The notes under the pieces were generated by a model. The model did no database searches. It saw only the letters and a program-made list of their open reading frames with translations, and had not been told where the DNA came from. From Liolophura sinensis (Eukaryota; Mollusca; Polyplacophora; Chitonida; Chitonidae), in the NCBI RefSeq assembly GCF_032854445.1, contig NC_088303.1, forward strand, positions 31,131,501 through 31,195,500: 64,000 nt of DNA. Direction: 5' to 3'. This document shows positions 1-12,825 of the stretch, in pieces. Positions within the stretch are counted from its first letter, which is position 1, and each line of letters opens with the position of its first letter. The translations under genes and the position numbers were made by a program.

Positions 1-1085
1 CAACGTTGTATGTATGTGGCCTGCACATCCACATGTAGTATATGATACACCCATCTTAATCCTAAAATACCAATGGCTTGGGAGAAAACTATTCGTTGTT
101 AGATTTCCATGACGTGCAAAGCAGCATTGCGTTAATAGAAGACTTGGCTTTCGTGTATAACTAAATACCAAAATAACTAGGTTGTCGTTTCCATTAAACA
201 GGGGTTTGATTTCAGGGTGGATGTGAACGGAATAAGATGACTGTAATCCAAACAAACAGATGTAAGAAACACAGACGTTTAGACGACAAAAGAAATCCAC
301 TACTCACCTAAAACAATAAACCAAGTCACAGGCCAGCACGTGAAATGGTTAACCCTTAGACGTCTTCAAAGAAAGATAACGTTAGTAACGTGATAAATTG
401 CAAAGCGTGCTGTTATTTTAACCCTCATGGCATCGGGATAAGACGAATTTAATTGTGTAAAACACATCGATTCAGTGGTTTGCGCGGTTTGGGCACTGCA
501 AATTTTCATACTAACCAATAGCTTCTAGAATAGTATGATCATATTGCTTATACCAGGCTCACTTACTAATTGTGATTATATGCTTATAACGTGACTGTTT
601 AATTGGTAAACCTTAATACGGCCGAATTCAGTGCCAACTTACTATTGAGATGTAATGCTTTATTTTCACTCCAGATGAACAACAGATGTCTATTAGCGAT
701 TACAGTTTGGGCTGTTTGTCATAAATTTCAGATCAAGAAAAGTGAACCGACTACGTCTAATGACTATCGTGGCTGTGGTGTTAGTGGAAAAGTACAAAAA
801 GCAGAATCAGTTGTAGATTCAAATGGCACCGTGAAGTAGAGGCGCTGTGATAGATAATGACTTCCCTAAACGTGACAGAACTTGGCAAACGTCCAGCTAT
901 GTCACTTAACCGTCGGAGTTGCTCCCCTTCACGCTAACTTTGGTGATGGATTTATGACAATTGCTCTTGCAATGGAATGTGGTATTATGATTGTATTCTT
1001 GATTATAATGTTCATGCGTTTAAGTCAATACAAGTCAGTTGCTTTCGATTCACAGACCATACAGTTATTTTATATATTTATCTAC
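1..1085. other. No recognisable gene
   Basis: AT-rich DNA with only short open frames (up to about 78 codons) that lack splice context or any recognisable protein motif. I see no RNA gene or repeat that I can name here. Confidence 0.5.
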
Positions 1086-1130
1086 ATGATTGGAGATTGA
1101 CGCCGTACTCAAGAATATTTCACTTATACA
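1086..1130 (-). mobile_element. SINE-A 3' end fragment
   Basis: Short remnant of the main SINE family of this window, read on the minus strand. It keeps the conserved tail block (plus strand: GCCGTACTCAAGAATATTTC then ACTTATAC) and little else. It supplies the end of one open frame and the start of another, so neither is evidence for a gene. Confidence 0.8.
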
Positions 1131-1169
1131 GTACTGTGCATTCTTAACGATATGCTCTAAGCATATCAA

Positions 1170-1285
1170 GCATCCATCCTTTGACGGATCCTACGCGGAT
1201 CATACTGCCATGATGGGCGGCCCATGCGCGGATGTTGGCACCATCCTGCACGGATGTTGGCACCTCATACGCGCATCTTGATCGG
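1170..1285. repeat. Degenerate GGATCC/GCGGAT-rich repeat
   Basis: Irregular repetition of GGATCCTACGCGGATCAT-like and GCACGGATGTTGGCACC-like words. The words resemble the unit of the regular 22-bp array about 600 bp downstream, so this may be an older outlier of that array. The resemblance is by eye only. Confidence 0.45.
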
Positions 1286-1797
1286 CCGGTACATATAGTC
1301 TCGTTTAGACGGCACATCAGCCTTTACCCACGCGCTAGCTGTAAACATGACACGAGGTATTTTCAGTTTGCTGGTAAGGCAGGCGTGGTGACGAGAAAAG
1401 TATTACTGAATGGTTTATCATTTGCATAACTCTCACTCATTCGAGCCAGTAAAAAGTTGAACTTGTTCAAAGCACGACTTTTGAGTTTCGCTTTCCCGTT
1501 TCTCCACGAAGTTTATTAGTGTCAGTGGAAATGTAAAATCGTTAGCACATTCAGGTACCTAAATTATCATGTATAATTTATGTATTCCCCATACCATATT
1601 TAGCACTTAATAGCGAATAATTGCAGAAACAGCCAAAACTCGATGTGTGTATTATTATGATGATGTGCGAAGTAGTAACGTCGGGAACTGCGCCGTTGTG
1701 AATGTTTTATAACAACGTTCATGCTGAACAACGTGACATTTGTTGTAAGTTAGATGAGTATATGTGTGAACGTTAGCGTATGTCTTAAAACACTAGG

Positions 1798-2127
1798 CGG
1801 ATGATTGTTGCATCTTACGCTCATCATATGCGGATCCCATAACCATCAAATGCGGATTCTACGCCCATAATATGCGGATCCCACGCCCATCACACGCGGA
1901 TTCTACGCCCATCATATGCGGATCCTACGCCCATCACACGCGGATTCTACGCCCATCATATGCGGATCCTACGCCCATCATACTCGGATCCTACGTCCAT
2001 CATATGCGGATCCTATGCCCATCAAACGCGGATTCTACGGCCATCATATGCGGATCCTACGCCCATCACACGCGGATTCTACGCCCATCATATGCGGATC
2101 CTACGCACATCAAACGCCAATGGTCCT
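1798..2127. repeat. 22-bp minisatellite, about 15 copies
   Basis: Tandem array with two alternating unit types, GCGGATCCTACGCCCATCAT and GCGGATTCTACGCCCATCAC (plus two bases each), which makes a 44-bp higher-order period. Each unit carries GCGGATYCTACG, often with a BamHI-like GGATCC. Because 22 is not a multiple of three, all three plus frames stay open and give a 22-residue repeating peptide. I therefore read the three overlapping ORFs of 98-107 codons here as products of the repeat and not as genes. Confidence 0.9.
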
Positions 2128-2189
2128 TTCTACGCGGGTGTTCCGACCCACATCTGTACCAGATATATTGTTAGGATCAAGCAATACGG

Positions 2190-2217
2190 TACGACGGCGG
2201 CCAGCATTATAATGGGG
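2190..2217 (-). mobile_element. SINE-A internal fragment
   Basis: About 28 bp matching only the internal part of the SINE (plus strand: ACGACGGCGGCCAGCATTAT), with neither tail nor tRNA-like head. It lies about 60 bp after the 22-bp minisatellite. Confidence 0.6.
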
Positions 2218-5200
2218 TATACAGTTATGAAAAACAAAAAGAATTATAACTCTGTGAGTGAAAAAGAAAAAGAAAAGATTTAATTTAGAAATCAAATGTG
2301 GAGGTTTCACCGTTACCCTAAAAGGGGAAACAAGGCGGTCATAAAAAAGCTTGAATGTCATCTTTTCGATGACAAAAGGGTGAATCCTACTTTAGGATAT
2401 AAAGATGTGCTACCTCTCATACACCGCCAAAATAGGATTTAGGCGTCTAACCAGGCCTTAATATATCAGCCATCAAGAAAATGGAGGTCCCAGGTCAGTA
2501 ATTGCAAGGCCAATTCTCAACATAATGTTCAGTTCAAAGCACCAAAGAACTATGAAAGTATATAAAATACGATACTAAGACGGATTCATGCCAGGAGAAG
2601 CAGCCAACCGTTTTCAGTAATGTTGGAAAGATGCAAAAAATGTTCTCGGCGAATGAACGAAATCAGTATCCGAGTCGTGTACATAAACCATGTTATGTAT
2701 TTATTTTATCTCCTTTCTCTACTCAAACCCATACACAAAAAAACGAGAAAATCCAGTGCTTAATTCATGAAGAAAATCTCTCAATGATTACACACGGTCT
2801 ATCATAATCATGGAAGCCACATTACATGTATACATTTAGGTTTTTCATACACCAGACTAACAGTTAAACAAATATGTACAAAAATATAATCAGTTATTAA
2901 AGTTCCCTAGGAAAGATTAAAACCAAATCTGATTAAATTTGGTCAAGCAGTTAGGGAGATATGTGGCAGAAAACAGTGGACAGTCAGAATTGCTGAAACA
3001 GAAAAAAAAACAGACAGACACTAAAATCAAGTTAAGGGCTTCATAAGATAGTTAAAAAGCCACAATGGATTCAGTTCGAAGTACCTCCAGATTAGCCAAT
3101 CAAAATGGCTAAAACAAAGTCAAGCGGACAAAAAAATCAACAAACAGTCCTCAACATATAAGAACCACCCAAGCAAAGCAAGAAACTAAACTTGATTAAA
3201 TTCCACCCAGAAGATTTGAAAATTCTTGCAAACAAGTTTGTGTAACAGATGGGTGGTAAATGCCAAGTGCATGATGGACAGCACGTTGTGCCGGCCCTTC
3301 CCCCTTACCAAAGATGGGGGAGACAATCATGTATAGTATTCTATCTTTTCATCGTTAATCATGTCAATTCTGGACATACCATGCTTCGTTTCCAAAATCC
3401 CAACAGATTCGATTTTTCATGGAAACGTGCACATGTATCAGGACGTTTGTTGAACCAAATGAATACCACGGGAAAATATTAGGCTTCCTGTCCCACTTTA
3501 TGACTCATCTAAGTAATTAGTAAATTGTGACCTTACGCTTAATCTGACGCCTCATTTAACGCACAACCGCCAATAATTTATTTGTGTATTTGACTGAAGA
3601 TCAAGGCCATATACTCAAGACTTTTTTACTTGTCTGTTATGGCGGTCAGTTTTATGGGTGGAGTGAACGTTAATGTCAGACATAAACCACTGACCTTTGG
3701 CAATTTACTGATAAACTTGTTAACATGTGATGTAGAGATTTGCACACCACAGAGTTTGGTGGATCAGAAATAGTCTTCAAAGAACTTTAGACTGCGCAAG
3801 CGATCGCACATGCGCGGAAATCTACAACTTCTCCGTCGAAGGATAGGTAAGCTCCAATAATTAAATATCGATCTATTTTTGGCACAATATTTTGCACTTT
3901 AAATACATATATAGGTCTGATTAACATTGGGACATAATTGAGAACACATAATCCGAATGTAATAATTAAGCCAACGCAGCGATGCACCAATTACAGTATT
4001 ATAAGACATAGGGCAACTCTCTTCATCCACTATGGGACAGCCTAAATTAACCCCGTGTGTCGGTTGTAATACGCCAATCCAGATCATAGCGACGTGACGA
4101 CATTCAACATAATTCTGGATATGACATTTCCTCGATGACTCGTTCGTGTACATAAACGTTCACTGGAATGTCAGGCGGTATTCTCATGTTGTTTATATAC
4201 GTGAAAAGTTGTACTAGATGGCCAATTCCTTTAAAGTGCACTTTACGGTTTTTTGACAAGAAGTATTTGGCATCGCATTACACAAGGAGTAATAGCAGTG
4301 AGGTACCTGTTTGTATTTGTGCCAAACTCTTGGGCTGTCAAGCATTTCTTAAGGAACTTAAGGAACGAAGTAGCTTTTCTTTAACTTACTGAAACGTCCC
4401 TGAGCAATCGTTAGAAGTAAATAAGAAGTAATTGTCAGAAAAGTTCGTACCTAGCATATTGATATCCACTGCTGACAAGGGACTAGATTTATCACGTCAC
4501 TTATGACGTGAATCCAAATGTCATGGTAGACGATCATTATGACTGGAAAGACTGAAATCAACATAATTTCAATTAGCGTCACATCATCGCAGATCCCACG
4601 TGATCTATGTGCATGGTCAGCCTAGCTAGCCATACTGTCTGCCTCCACAGGCACACAATGAAGGCCTAAATCCTGAAAAAAGCGCTTAAAGGAACCGAAA
4701 AATATCCTTATTACTTTTTGGGCCAGGGCCCAAAATTTCACATATTGGTACCGCACAGGGTGGACAAATCTCCTTGCTATTTTTAAGTTGGAACATGTCT
4801 TTACTTCATGTTTTGATATAAAAGCCCTCGCAGATTAACATACTTATTGTTTCATGTACTCACGCATATACTGTCCACAGGCATACTCTAAGAGCATTTT
4901 TTGAGCCCCCAGTCAATTCACGAAAAGAGTGTCTACCTTTAGGAATACTTCCTTAACAAATTTAAGCTAATCCTCTCAAACATAATGGCGGATCTGTCGA
5001 TGAAAGATGACATTTTAGCCCTCTCTGAGTTGGGAGAGTGCTGAGCTACAGGGACGAGAAGCACTGCGTCGGCAGCTTTCTTTGTTGCCAGAAAACAACA
5101 GACCACATAAAAGTTTATGTTTTGTAACATTTTAGAGCATTCTGTGGTGGTCATGTTAAAAATTAACTGTTGACTTGAAGTCTAAATATCCAAGGGGTAA

Positions 5201-7225
5201 ATTCCAAATGACACACAGTAGGGGTCTTTCCATGACCCCAAACACCAAAGGAAACTGCAAGGCTTTTGATTCTTTCAGAGTGACATTCACACTCATTTAT
5301 CTGTCAGCATTTTGCTCCTTGCTTTGATGTCTTAATTGCATGGTGGCTTTAATTACAGAACCCTGGGTGTTGGCAGTCATTGGTTTGTTGTATAGTCAAG
5401 CTGTCTGGAGAAAAAAAAGGAGAAGATTTCTCTTCTAATCCGAATAACGAAGTAAACTGAGTCATCCAACTCACTCTGAAACATGATTGTTTGTGGGTGT
5501 TTTTACGTGGATGTTAAATCTGTCAAGCGTAGCACTTTTTAATTGAGGAGAAGAACATTCCTCATAAGAGGAGTTTTTCATTGTATGTTTCCATTAACTC
5601 CTACGGTGTGTTTCTGTTCCTGCCTTGCGCCACTTCTGGGGGGAATAAATGAATGATTAAGGATTAGCACCGTTAGGGGGACAACTTCTGTTTGTGTACA
5701 CTCTAGGGCTTCTAATGCACGACTGGAGCACCGACGTCCGTCTTGTGCAGGGCAAAGATTCTTTGATTATGTTTTTGGAATCCTGTTCTGAATCTGCTAC
5801 CATCTGAACCAAACTAAACAAACTGCATACGAGGCTCGTTTGTTTTAGTCCATTAGAGAACAACTGCTTCTTTAAGATAATCCTTGAAGCAACTTTATCT
5901 CCTTTACTGCTGGGAGAGAGTACGGACACAATGTCATCTCTAAAGGGATAGAAAATCTACAGTTAGGGATTAATCACAAGCACTTTGGGATGGCACAGTC
6001 AAGTCTTTGTCATGGGGAAAATGCTACAGAACTAAAAGTCATGTTACATTTTTGAAGAAATTTTTTTGTAGAATATTCCACGAACCTATTCTTCTCGCTA
6101 TATCAAGAATTCAGCCATCATCAAAACAATGAATGATTCCTGGCTGCTTCATTTGGACATTAGTACCTCCATCACCGAATGTATATCCATTAAGAAGTAA
6201 TTTGCTGTAGGGTTCATTCAATTAATGAATTTGATGCTCTATACACGTATGTCTGTGGCTAAAACCTTATGTGACGTCACTGTTCACGACATGGTCAGAA
6301 AAGTCCACTCAAGTACCTAGTGCTTTAAAGGCAATTTACCAAGTTGTAAAAGTTTGTGAAACATACACTTCATAATAGTCTTGTTTTCTTTCTTTTTTTT
6401 TTTTGGTTGTTTTTTAACTTCAAAGTAGACAATTACACCCTTCATGAGTATTACGGAATGATTTAGCCCTTAATTTTAGTGTTTGGCGGAACTTTTAATT
6501 ACCAGTATTTTTCATGGAAAGTCAAAAAATCTGATCAAAGGTTTGCTCTGACATTGTAGTTTTACGATTGTAGATCACAGGCAGATCATCAGTTGAACTG
6601 TTATCAAACCAGCTGAAAGCCTTGTAAATCTTACAAGTAAACGTACAAGCCAACCTAATATATAGGTAAAAGCATACATGAAATGTAGACAAAATGTGGC
6701 CTGCTAAATTTTCTTTGCTTCTTTTACAACACCCCCACCCCCCTATCGCCTTTAAATTGGTCTTCTTATATTGTTAACTACGAGCCCACGATATTTTGAC
6801 GTGTCTGTTGCTTTTTCTAATTTTCGCATCGCCATATAAGGTGATTTTTCATTTCATCAAATTGTGTGAAAAGGCTACAATTGCAGAAAGGTTATCATGT
6901 CTTCATTTTCTTCTACTGCCCACTATAAACTACCAGTTTAGTACCAGTTAGGATTGGCCACCTCATGTGGTACCAATATCATGTCTGGCCCAAGGACTAT
7001 ATATCTTGATGTCTCCATCAAGATATATATTATTATGAAGCGCATGTGACTGCAAGCTGTTGAGGACGACGTCCATTAGTCCATTATGAAGCGCATGTGT
7101 TCTCTGTCAAATTAAATCTAGCCTAAAGCTTATGTGAAGAAGACAGAGAAGCCACGTAGCTTATAGAGAGTATGAATATAACACAAAAAACCTGTGCTTG
7201 TGTGTGTGATTGCGCGTGCGTGTTT
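2218..7225. other. No recognisable gene
   Basis: No exon with acceptor, open frame and donor stands out on either strand, and the short ORFs (up to 90 codons) match nothing I recognise. A degenerate SINE-like segment lies at about 3609-3722. A perfect 14-bp hairpin lies at 6998-7029, followed by a 17-bp direct repeat (ATTATGAAGCGCATGTG at 7032 and 7083). Confidence 0.5.
3609..3722 (-). mobile_element. Degenerate Meta-type SINE fragment
   Basis: Shares the order of blocks seen in the window's SINEs (plus strand: CATATACTCAAGACTTTTTT, then GGCGGTCAGTTTTATGGGTG, then ACCACTGACCTTTGGCAA). The internal part differs from SINE-A. Two similar remnants lie near 33838 and 39320, which suggests a sister subfamily. 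Confidence 0.5.
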
Positions 7226-7320
7226 GTATGTATGTATGTATGCTTGAGTTTTTTCGTCGTACTTAACAATTTTCCAGTCATGCGACGACTCCATGTGCTT
7301 TAGAATGTAGCTTTATGGTC
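7226..7320 (-). mobile_element. SINE-B 3' end fragment
   Basis: Contains the conserved SINE-B end (plus strand: GTCGTACTTAACAATTTTCC, then AGTCATGCGACGA), preceded by a (TATG)n run that forms the simple-sequence tail. Confidence 0.65.
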
Positions 7321-7349
7321 AGATTCGGATTAAACACTATTTTAGGCTG

Positions 7350-7612
7350 GGGGCCTCCATGGCTCAGTCTGTTAGCGCGCTAGCGCGGCGTAGTCACCCA
7401 GAAGGCTCTCACCAATGCGGTCGCCGTGAGTTCAAGTCCAGCTCATACTAGCTTCCTCTCCGGCCTTACCTGGGAAGGTCTGCCAGTAACCTGCGGATGG
7501 TCGTGGGTTTCCCCCGGGCTCTGCCCGGTTTCCACCCACCATAATACTGGCCGCCGTCGTATAAGTGAAATATTCTTGAGTACGGCATAAAACATCAATC
7601 AAATAAATAAAT
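7350..7612 (+). mobile_element. Full-length SINE-A copy
   Basis: tRNA-like head beginning GGGCCTCCATGGCTCAGTCT and GTTAGCGCGC (box A region), then GAGTTCAAGTCC (box B-like). The body carries GGTCTGCCAGTAACCTGCGG and CTCTGCCCGGTTTCC, and the copy ends GTATAAGTGAAATATTCTTG, AGTACGGCATAAAACATCAA and (AAATA)n. It is one of the best-preserved copies and useful as a family reference. Confidence 0.93.
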
Positions 7613-9612
7613 TTCAGTGAAAATTCATCTTGTGTAAATATCATAAACAATTAAAGATAATTTACATGCAATATTTATGTCAACAGTCAGAATGCCATCT
7701 TCTATTCCACAGCTTGGGTCGGAAATTTTTACAGGAGCCGTGACACTGATAGTTAAGGACTGAATAATTTAAGTTTGGAATACCTTGGAAATCGTTATCA
7801 CGCTACAGGATGCCATTTGCCAGGTGTCAATTTAACCGAGGGTCCATTTATCGATGAGATTTTTGTTGAAAAAAACGCATATCACTTACAGCACATGCGC
7901 CACTTTGTGCGTTCACTTTACATCACTGCCACCATTAGACAAGCTTGACCTTTGAAGTCTGTGCGATTCACGTAGACTTTTTTTGTCATGGCCTCACCAC
8001 TGGTGTCCTCACTCGAGACTATTTGATCAGGATTCAGATTGTTTCAGATGTTGGTTATAACCATATTAGATACAGAGAATGCAAATGGGGAAAGTATTAA
8101 AAGAAACGGATGAGAAAGAGTTTTAGTGTTTTATGAGATAGTTCTCTGCCTTATCACCGTGACCCCAGTGATCTCGCTGTTGTTCAAGATTTCTGTACGA
8201 AATTTGCTTGTGATGGCAGTGATGTAAAGCGAACATAGTGAGCGGCACCTGCGCATTAGGGAGTGTGTAACAATAGCGCTCAAACCTGAATAACAAGTCT
8301 ATTATGCTTATGTTCTTTTTTGAATTGCGTTTATAAGGTTTGTTATTTTTCAATCTTTGGTGATATGTACCGGAGTCTTTTTCTTATAGTAATGCTTAAA
8401 AGAAAAGAAAAGAAAGCAGATAATATAACCTAAGTTATTCGGATGGAAACAATCATATAAGTTTTTTTCCGTATGTGCTTGGTAACCTGAGAAATCAATT
8501 TTCAATCTGGAATTATTACCAGGTCATGGGATGCGCCATGTTAAAGCAACCGGAAACACAATTTTGCATCATTCGTACCTCATGCACACATGGTTAAATG
8601 AAAAACCAGGGCTCTGGGACCGATTCCGCGAAGTTTTTTTGTGATTTAAATCAAAACGCAAAACACCTTCACAGTGCGTAGTTCTTGGTACTGGGAATTA
8701 AAATTTGGATACACTTGTCTTAGGACAGAACTGATGAGGTGAACAAAAATTTTAACTTCTAAATCTGAAAAAACAAATGGGTTTTAAATTCGTTTTTCAA
8801 ATTTTTGACTTAAGTCAGTGGTGGCGTAATCGGCACAGCTGTGTTCTCGGGTTGTAGAAATAACTCGATCAAAACCGATCAAATATCGGCGATTAGAATT
8901 GTCTCAGTGTGGAGATTTCGCTTATTTTGCAGTGCGATATATCGGTAATGCAACATCACATACACAGAAATTCATGTTTTTTTCTTGTGGTAGATTTCAT
9001 CGACGCATATATCATCTGGTCTAGTGTTGTCTTTTCTTTTAACTTTCAACTATATAAAGTCTGTTTGGCTTTCCTCTAAGGATTTGGCCATTTAAATCAC
9101 GTTCATGTTTCACTGCAGAATTATTTAAACCGAAACTGACCATACAGTTCCGACAACTGAAATGACACAATACTGATGGTAAGTTATAGGCATCCCCACT
9201 CCTCTTTGAAAGTGACAATATCTTCCAGGAAAAATACATCATGTAATACTGTACTGTGCAGTTCCTATGGTCTCGGAAATGCTGACTGTATAGGGGTGAG
9301 ACGGGACAGAAGGCATGAGGTGGAAAAAATCCTTGTGGCCTTTATAAAACGTTACAGATATACATTAGACTGCATTATCTATCATTTACATGGATATGTT
9401 TTCTCCAAAGGATTCTTGGCTCTTCGTAACAAATAGCACCCCATGCCAATCTCACGCACTCACTATCAAAGCATGACATTAATGCAGTCTGTAAGTTTAA
9501 ATCAAGATAATAGTTTGTTCATGTTTCCCTCGGTATAACAATTCAGTATACCAACTGATTTGCTACAAAAATAGTATAACCATTTTAACAACGAAGAATA
9601 CATTTTACTTAC
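7613..9612. other. Non-coding, with an unnamed dispersed repeat
   Basis: No gene recognised. The stretch 8525-8900 resembles 60325-60500 (shared words include GCAAYCGGAAACAC and ACAGCTG). An inner part, about 8625-8760, instead resembles 26935-27050 in the ARL2BP 3' UTR (GTGATTTAAATCAAAA / GTGACTCAAGTCAAAA, then CTTGGTACTGG / ATGGTACTGA). This looks like one old element inserted into another. Confidence 0.5.
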
Positions 9613-9677
9613 GTGATTAAAGGAAGCTCGCCATTTTTGGCAAACGGCTTGTCCCGGAAAGCATCCAAAGCGGCCAT
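9613..9677 (-). CDS. Candidate first coding exon of an unidentified gene
   Basis: On the minus strand an ATG in excellent Kozak context (CAACATGG) opens 21 codons, MAALDAFRDKPFAKNGELPL then I-T. It ends exactly at a perfect donor (AC|GTAAGT, phase 2). The residue mix looks coding. I do not recognise the protein and found no convincing second exon to the left, where the rest should lie, possibly beyond the window edge. The promoter would lie at about 9680-9900. The joint occurrence of Kozak site, open frame and consensus donor is the only evidence. Confidence 0.45.
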
Positions 9678-10584
9678 GTTGCCAGTGTGAAGAGTGAGTC
9701 GGTAATCGTCACTTGTTTTCCAGCGTTAGATTCTGTCTGGCCTGACTACCTTTGTTCACAGCAAAGGTTTACCTAACGACGACATTAGTTACACATAGAT
9801 GTAATCTGCTAATGAGAAGACCGACTTAATTATACATTACGAGGTCACAGGCAAATTCTTGGATGATGCTGTATACGGACAATCATCTCGCCGATTACAC
9901 AGTATAATCTTACAGAACTCCAGCCCTTGCGAAACGTTTAGCAGCCAATCTGTCTAGCGCCTCTGTCATTTACCCATTTGGGCGAGATCCATTATCCTAC
10001 AATGTACATTTTATGTACTGACCATCCAAACGTAGTTCCAAGCACCAGTCCACGTCATCCCGTGAGATATAAGGATATATACCAGCCTCAGGAATTATAC
10101 ACTAGTACGTGTATATCCCTCAGCGTTACATAAGCCCTGGAGATAAAATTATGTTCACGAGTATCTAGACCCTCGTTAAGAATTTGATGGGCTCAACGCT
10201 TCCCATCAACTTATATTTTACAGGGTAATAAATATTTATAAGTAAATCATTTAAGTGTTGCCAGCTTCTCCCGTTCTCGGAAATTCCCTTTCAGATGCCA
10301 TGTTTTATTTGGCCAAAGATCTTGCCTATTCTCAGAAGTGGAAATTGGCACGGCAGACAAACCCGATTCTGGAGGCGCCTTAAACCGGCTCTTCGTCCCA
10401 ATGCGGATATTGTATACACAGAAGCTGCTTGTTGGCATGCCAAGTTTTTCACGTTTCACAAGATTGCAAAAGGCAATGAGAATGGGTTACAATATAAAGA
10501 AGTCACCATTATCAGTACATCTGTATACCGATATTAATAGTGTCCTATAACCAGAATAATAATACATTATTTTTCTTCTTTTAG

Positions 10585-10651
10585 CTCGACCTAAAATTTC
10601 TGATAGCATGAGATTTTCATGTCAAATTCACTACTCGGAAGAAAAAGGAAG
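10585..10651 (+). CDS. Candidate internal exon, unidentified
   Basis: A strong acceptor (TTTTTCTTCTTTTAG|C) and a consensus donor (GGAAG|GTAAGA) bound 67 bp. One frame is open across it: RPKISDSMRFSCQIHYSEEK then G, with two bases left over at each end. The other two frames contain stops. I do not recognise the peptide and see no partner exon nearby, so this may be chance. It is on the opposite strand from the candidate exon about 900 bp to the left. Confidence 0.3.
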
Positions 10652-12654
10652 GTAAGACTGTTCGTTGCTTACCAAGTTTTTCCTGGAAGCATTTAATCGC
10701 TCCACTATAACCCTTGTCAGTATGTGATGACTTTGACACAAGACCCACTTAACGATGGTATTTACAGTAGTTCATTGTGAATGTCTGATAAAATATTGAC
10801 TCTTGTATTTGCAAGTAGATTATCCTATAGAATGCATTAGTAAGTACAGCCGCTCAGAATTATTCAATAGCCCTGTTTGAGAAAAAGATGTTAAACGATT
10901 AACAGCTGTTTAAGTTATGAATTTTAAGTTAGTATTGGGTAGACAATATCATTCCCGTTCTTCAATGCTGTGAACAAAAGCCCAGTATGCTATTGCGACA
11001 AAGGTATGAGAGATTGGTAACAAACTGACTTGCAGGTAAGGACATAGATTTCGTTCAGTTTTACTGAAGCATATGAACGGATCTAGACCTGTGACAATTC
11101 GAGTTCGACAAAAACAGTTGGGGATATCATACTTATGTTAAGCAATATGCCTTTGCGATTTCCTGTGTGCTAAGATGTTTGCTCTTGGAAACAATATGCT
11201 ACATGTATAATTCTATGTCTGTCCAGAAATGTCTTGGGAGCTACAAACTTCATCATGGTCGTTATGTAAGCGTTTCATGCCCAAAAACCGTTTCCGTCAA
11301 GTTCCCTGCTGTCTTTCTCCGTCAGCTTCTGTTCTTTTTTCACATTACTTATCTATGTCTTATCTATGTTATCAAATTGTCGAGAAAAAAAATCCCCATG
11401 CTCTATGAAACCAGAAAACATTTGCCAGATACGGCAGAAATGCGTATATAATTGAACGCTATTAAGTTAAAGAAAAGTCGCCTATAAGGTGGGCCTGTAC
11501 TCGGAAGGTTTCTTATGAGTGAGTGAGTGAGTGTTTAGGGTTTAACGTCGTACTTAACAATTGTTTAGCCATATGACAGCGTAAGAGTCCTCAGAGTGCA
11601 TGTAGTGTTCCTCCTTGTTGCCCGACAAAGAACGATTCCCACCGCTGTTTTATTTAGCGAAGTTTCTTATATTTATTTTAGCCTTGCGAAACAACACATT
11701 ATTCAAGAAACCATCTCTAGCACATGGAGGGGTCATGGAAGACTATGGGCCCTGTAATACGCAACAGAGGCTTTATCCTGTATATTGGCAAAAACTATCA
11801 ACTTTATGGCCAAAACTAGTGATAACAAACGGTCAATATAGGCCTGAGGCAGCGGGGGATGGATTGAAACTGGAGATATCAATTAAATTCTTTTTTGTCT
11901 TTTCTCAAGTCCTGATCTGGGCCAGTAAACGACATTAATGTACAATATTAAATAAAATCTTACAACTGAAGAACGGGTTGTTTTCACAAAAACATAACTA
12001 TACTGATACCATATCTGCGTTAAAGATTAGATTTTAACTAAACTGATTTCTAAACATTGCAAAATAGAAGATAAACAGAAAATTCCTCCAAAAACCAGAG
12101 TAAGGTAAAACCTGTAAAAAGTAAGAATTCAATGGGATATGACATGACTGCAGTCGGATTCGATTCAATTCAATTACAATACTCCCGGTAAGAAGACAAT
12201 ATCCAGAAAGACATATAGCCAATAAAACATCACCTTGGTTATACATATTTATACCGTCGCACCACACAATAGGTACGCTCCGACATTGAACTGGCAGGCA
12301 TCTTCAGTCCCGATCATGTCTGGTATAGTCTCAGTACGAAAAGATCTGCAAAAATCTCAACAAGACTTTCGGTCGATATACATGTAGATATTTTAATTTT
12401 GCTTTTGGAGAGCGTTAATATTAAAACATAATTTGCTCTTTCTGGATGACTCCAAGTATAGTAGCTTTATTCCAGAACAATTTCGCAAGGTATGGCTTCC
12501 TTGAACAGCTTATCAGCAAGTTAACTACCACGTGTACCCACATGAAGAAGTAGCCATTCAGACTTTTGCAGATACCTACCCCATTCGGGACCTTTCCCGC
12601 GTAAAACAATTCGGGCGCAAGACGTGTGGTCTATTATTTCTTCCTTTCACTTAC
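10652..12654. other. No recognisable gene
   Basis: Apart from the SINE-B remnant at 11514-11680, nothing here could be named on either strand. The ORFs (up to 107 codons) have no splice context or recognisable motif. Confidence 0.45.
11514..11680 (-). mobile_element. SINE-B copy, 5'-truncated
   Basis: Begins with a (GTGA)n tail and the conserved end (plus strand: GTTTAGGGTTTAACGTCGTA, then CTTAACAATTG), followed by GAGTGCATGTAGTGTTCCTCC. It shares this variant body with the copy at 34727. Confidence 0.7.
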
Positions 12655-12825
12655 CGTGCTGTTGAGCAACACAATGACCCAGGAGCCTCTCACCAATGTG
12701 GTGGCTGTGAGTTCAAGACCATCTCATGCTGCCTTCCTTTCAAGGCTGCCAGCAACCTGTGGAAGGCCCTGGCTTTCCCCGGTTTTCCCTGCCACGATAA
12801 TGCTGGTCGTAATAGCCACTGCGTA
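12655..12825 (+). mobile_element. Degenerate SINE-A copy
   Basis: Recognisable blocks in order are CAATGACCCAGGAGCCTCTC, GCTGTGAGTTCAAGACC, CTGCCAGCAACCTGTGGAAG and ATAATGCTGG. The usual GTACGGCGTAAAACACC tail is missing, so the 3' end is lost or decayed. Confidence 0.8.

Noticed and set aside
1872-2283. Three overlapping plus-strand ORFs of 98-107 codons
   Set aside because: They are the three frames of the 22-bp minisatellite, with the same repeating peptide in each. There is no splice context or domain.
6521-6612. Minus-strand open frame WFDNSSTDDLPVIYN after a CTTTCAG, a possible partner of the exon at 9613-9677
   Set aside because: The phase fits, but the pyrimidine tract is weak and the combined product would be only about 50 residues with no recognisable family.
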